DNA of 64,000 nt. It comes from Atlantibacter subterraneus (GTDB lineage: Bacteria > Pseudomonadota > Gammaproteobacteria > Enterobacterales > Enterobacteriaceae). The notes beneath the pieces are model-generated. The model searched no databases and was not told the DNA's origin. It saw only the letters and a program-made list of their open reading frames with translations. Each line of letters starts with the position of its first letter. Position 1 is the first letter of the stretch. The stretch lies in assembly GCF_027853245.1 (NCBI RefSeq), contig NZ_JAPTZM010000002.1; one strand, 5' to 3'. Below, piece by piece: positions 61,411 through 64,000 of this stretch. The position numbers and the translations under genes were made by a program.

Positions 61411-62454
61411 CTAGTTATTTTCCGCCAAAGCAAACATACCGTAAGGATGAATTTGCAAGTAATAGTGCTCGCCCACATCCGGCTGTAAACGCGTGGCGTT
61501 AACCTGCAACAGGATCTTCTGGCCGTGCCATTCGACGATCACTTCATACTGCGGCCCCATATAGGCGACGTGTCGAATAACGCAGCGCTGGCTGTCCTCA
61601 CCCTGCGTGCCGAGGGTGATGGCCTCCGGACGCACGCCCACGGTGCCCTCGCCCATCGGCGCAATGTTCTCCGGACGCGGCAGGCGGTAGCCGTAGATGT
61701 CGACATACTCCGCGCCAAACTGCGCCGGGAACAGGTTGGCATCGCCCATAAAACTCGCCATAAAGCGCGAAGCGGGTTGACGATACAGCGCCTGTGGCGA
61801 ACCAATCTGCATGATGTGGCCTTTGTTCATCACCAGTACCGTATCCGACACCGCGAACGCTTCGCTCTGGTCGTGGGTCACGTACAGCGAGGTAATGTTG
61901 AACTGCTTTTGCAGCTCGCGGATTTTATCGCGCATGCTGCGGCGCAGGTTGGCGTCGAGGTTACTCAGCGGCTCATCGAACAACAGCACTTTTGGCTTGA
62001 GGATCAGGGCGCGGGCCAGCGCCACGCGCTGCTGCTGGCCGCCGGAGATCTGATCCACATAGCGATCTTCAAACCCATCGAGATCGACCATCGCCAGCGC
62101 CTCTTTCACCCGCTGTTTGATCTCGGCGCGCCCCACGCCAAGCATTTTCAGGCCGTAGCCGACGTTTTCTCCCAGCGACATGTGCGGGAACAGCGCGTAG
62201 GACTGGAACACCATACAAATATCGCGCTGCTGAATGGAACGATGAGTCACGTCTTCGCCGTCGATAAAGATCTGCCCTTCGCTGGGCTTTTCCAGCCCGG
62301 CCACCAGCCGCAGCACCGTGGTTTTACCGCAACCAGACGGCCCCAGCAGGGTGACCATTTCCCCGCGCGGGATTGCCAGATTTATGTTGTCGATCACGGT
62401 GTTATTGCCAAACCGTTTGGTGACATTACGTAATTCAACAAAATGATGCGTCAT
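61411..62454 (-). CDS. afuC: AfuC, ABC transporter ATPase
   Basis: The 347-residue ATPase has Walker A GPSGCGKT, Q-loop FQSYALFPH, signature ISGGQQQR, Walker B VLLFDEPLSNLD and switch His in YVTHDQSEA. A C-terminal TOBE-like regulatory domain follows. Sequence closely matches E. coli AfuC as I recall it. afuABC was named for ferric uptake, but the AfuA protein has been shown to bind hexose phosphates in related loci. GGAG precedes the ATG, 15 bases after afuB. Confidence 0.88.
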   Translation of the reverse strand: MTHHFVELRNVTKRFGNNTVIDNINLAIPRGEMVTLLGPSGCGKTTVLRLVAGLEKPSEGQIFIDGEDVTHRSIQQRDICMVFQSYALFPHMSLGENVGYGLKMLGVGRAEIKQRVKEALAMVDLDGFEDRYVDQISGGQQQRVALARALILKPKVLLFDEPLSNLDANLRRSMRDKIRELQKQFNITSLYVTHDQSEAFAVSDTVLVMNKGHIMQIGSPQALYRQPASRFMASFMGDANLFPAQFGAEYVDIYGYRLPRPENIAPMGEGTVGVRPEAITLGTQGEDSQRCVIRHVAYMGPQYEVIVEWHGQKILLQVNATRLQPDVGEHYYLQIHPYGMFALAENN

Positions 62455-62469
62455 GGTTAAGCTCCGTGA

Positions 62470-64000
62470 TTACGCCTGGTTTTTGGCTTTGGAACGCGAA
62501 ATGCGCGCTTCGCCAATCAGCCAGTCAAAAAGGAAGATGATGGCCAGCATCACCACAATCAAAATCGAACCGTAGGCAATCGCCACGCCGTATTCGCCGT
62601 CTTCCACGCGGTTCAGGATGTAGGCTGTGGCCACGCGGGTGTCCGGCGTCACCAGGAACACGATGGCGCTGACGGTGGTAATGGCGCGCACAAAGCTGTA
62701 GATCAGCGCCGACAGGATCGCCGGGCGCAACAGCGGCAGCAGGATATTGACGATAGTACGCAGCGATCCGGCGCGCAGGCTCAGAGACGCTTCATCCAGC
62801 GACTTGTCGATCTGCCCCAGGCCCGCGATCCCGGCGCGAATGCCCACCGGCACGTTACGCATCACCATGGAGATAATCACAATCGCCGCCGTGCCGGTCA
62901 GGTACACCGGAGCGCTGTTAAACGCCAGAATGTAGGAAACCCCCGCCACGGTGCCCGGCACCGCGAAGCACAGCATGGTGGTGAACTCAATGGTCTTTTT
63001 GCCTTTAAACTGCTGGCGCACCACGATCCAGGCGATCAGCAAGCCGAAGATGGCGGTGATCGGCGCGGCGATCCCGGCGTACAGCAGCGTATCGAGCAGC
63101 GAAGGCCACGCGCCGTCGTCCATGCCCTGGCCGAACAGTTTGATAAAGTTATCCAGCGTCAGGGTGTAATCCACGCCCCAGTTGACGGTAAAGCTGCCGT
63201 AGAAAATGCTGCCGTACAGCAGAGCGTTGAAGGCAATCCACACTGCCAGCAGCCCGATCACGCTCCACACCAGCGCCACCGGCAGCGGCTGCACGTCGCC
63301 GCGATAGGATTTACCGGAGACGGTGACGTAAGAGCGCTTGCCAATCCACATGTACTGGATGCAGAACACCAGCAGGGAGAACAGCAGCAGGAACACGCCG
63401 AGGGTACTGGCCGCCTGATAGTCGAGCTGCGAGCCGGTGATGTAGAAGTAAATTTGCGTCGCCAGCACGTCGAAGTTGCCGCCGAGCACCAGCGGGTTAC
63501 TGAAGTCCGCCAGCGACTGCACGACCACGATCAAAAAGGCGTTGGCCATGGCCGGTTTCAACAGCGGCATAAATACCGAGACAAAGGTCTGCCAGCGGTT
63601 AGCGCGCAGCGTGTAGGAGGCCTCTTCCAGCGACGGATGAATGGTTTTAATCGCGCCGTCGAGGATCATAAACGCCATCGGGGTAAACGCCAGCACCTGC
63701 GCCAGCCAAATCCCGGTGAAGCCATACAGCCAGTTGGTGTTGGTCAGCCCGAACCAGTCGACCATTAATTCGGTGACGTAGCCCGAACGGCCCATCATTA
63801 GCGTTACGCCCAGACCCACCACAAATGGCGGCGTGACGATCGGCAGAATCGAAAAGATACGCCCGATAATGGCGCTGCGTTTGGCGATGCGGGTAGTGTA
63901 AATCGCCAGCACCAGCCCGAAGAAAGTACAGCCCACGCCCACCGCCATAGAGAGCATGATCGAGTTGGCAATAACTTGCAGGATATGGGCCTGCCCCAGC
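62470..64000 (-). CDS. afuB: AfuB, ABC transporter permease, N-terminus off the window
   Basis: About 510 residues of a large permease are visible, reading minus and entering from the right edge. It has two repeated inner-membrane domains, each with an EAA-type coupling loop (LEEASYTLRANRWQTFVSVFMP and LDEASLSLRAGSLRTIVNILLP). This FbpB/ThiP-like fused architecture usually has about 690 residues, so roughly a quarter is missing. It works with AfuC; the binding protein afuA should lie just outside the window. Confidence 0.88.
   Translation of the reverse strand, partial: LGQAHILQVIANSIMLSMAVGVGCTFFGLVLAIYTTRIAKRSAIIGRIFSILPIVTPPFVVGLGVTLMMGRSGYVTELMVDWFGLTNTNWLYGFTGIWLAQVLAFTPMAFMILDGAIKTIHPSLEEASYTLRANRWQTFVSVFMPLLKPAMANAFLIVVVQSLADFSNPLVLGGNFDVLATQIYFYITGSQLDYQAASTLGVFLLLFSLLVFCIQYMWIGKRSYVTVSGKSYRGDVQPLPVALVWSVIGLLAVWIAFNALLYGSIFYGSFTVNWGVDYTLTLDNFIKLFGQGMDDGAWPSLLDTLLYAGIAAPITAIFGLLIAWIVVRQQFKGKKTIEFTTMLCFAVPGTVAGVSYILAFNSAPVYLTGTAAIVIISMVMRNVPVGIRAGIAGLGQIDKSLDEASLSLRAGSLRTIVNILLPLLRPAILSALIYSFVRAITTVSAIVFLVTPDTRVATAYILNRVEDGEYGVAIAYGSILIVVMLAIIFLFDWLIGEARISRSKAKNQA

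Noticed and set aside
1..64000. CRISPR array, rRNA genes or further complete tRNA genes
   Set aside because: No regularly spaced repeats or rRNA-like sequence seen; the only tRNA sequence is the 3' fragment at 33964-34010.

Overview
The window looks like a chromosomal segment of an Enterobacteriaceae bacterium. The flanking genes (ferrioxamine-type receptor with its AraC regulator, afu-type ABC transporter, propanediol-type glycyl-radical microcompartment) fit the Escherichia/Citrobacter/Klebsiella/Enterobacter group, but the species cannot be fixed from the sequence alone.

Positions 1 to about 34,010 are the integrase-proximal part of a CP4-57-like integrative element. The right end is the 3' part of a tRNA-Ile(CAU) gene (33964-34010), followed by what looks like the native tRNA terminator. 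A P4-type integrase lies just inside, so the intact tRNA should lie beyond the left edge. Read right to left, the backbone matches the gene order I know from E. coli K-12 CP4-57: integrase, a hypothetical gene, alpA, yfjI, a yfjJ/Gp2-type gene, then yfjP, yfjQ, yfjR, ypjK, yfjS, yfjT, then klcA (yfjX) and radC (yfjY). Two cargo blocks interrupt it. Between the yfjJ-type gene and yfjP sit the EcoRII restriction-modification pair, an XRE-ImmA/IrrE gene with an unknown partner, and a Gabija pair (OLD nuclease plus UvrD-like helicase). Between yfjT and klcA sit a Shango-like operon (TerB-domain protein, BREX-type ATPase, SF2 helicase) and a Lit-like metalloprotease. Smaller accessory items are a CbtA-type toxin with an extra C-terminal domain, a Fic protein, an AraC-like membrane regulator divergent from a His-rich exported protein, a decayed IS110/IS630 junction, and truncated DUF932 copies.

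Positions 34,010-42,220 are flanking chromosome: a small DUF1889-like gene, foxA and foxR with candidate Fur boxes, then an operon in which a dynamin-like GTPase carries an N-terminal helix-turn-helix and lies behind two palindromic operator-like sites. A translationally coupled partner and two small membrane or exported proteins follow.

Positions 42,586-60,934 are a complete glycyl-radical enzyme microcompartment of the propanediol (Grp/GRM3) type. On the plus strand lie a PocR-domain sensor kinase, an AraC-type response regulator, a dedicated S-adenosylmethionine synthetase and a tailed shell protein. On the minus strand lie alcohol dehydrogenase, PduL phosphotransacylase, EutJ-like chaperone, flavoprotein, vertex protein, PduO-C/GlcG-like protein, acyl kinase, shell proteins, aldehyde dehydrogenase, a PduU/GrpU-type shell protein, a DJ-1/PfpI protein, the diol dehydratase, its activase and a permease-like membrane protein. 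The inferred pathway is 1,2-propanediol to propionaldehyde, then to propionyl-CoA, propionyl phosphate and propionate with ATP, with propanol formation recycling NAD+. A repeated GGACTWTTTTG-like motif sits in the main non-coding gaps and may be the regulator's operator. The window ends in afuC and a partial afuB.
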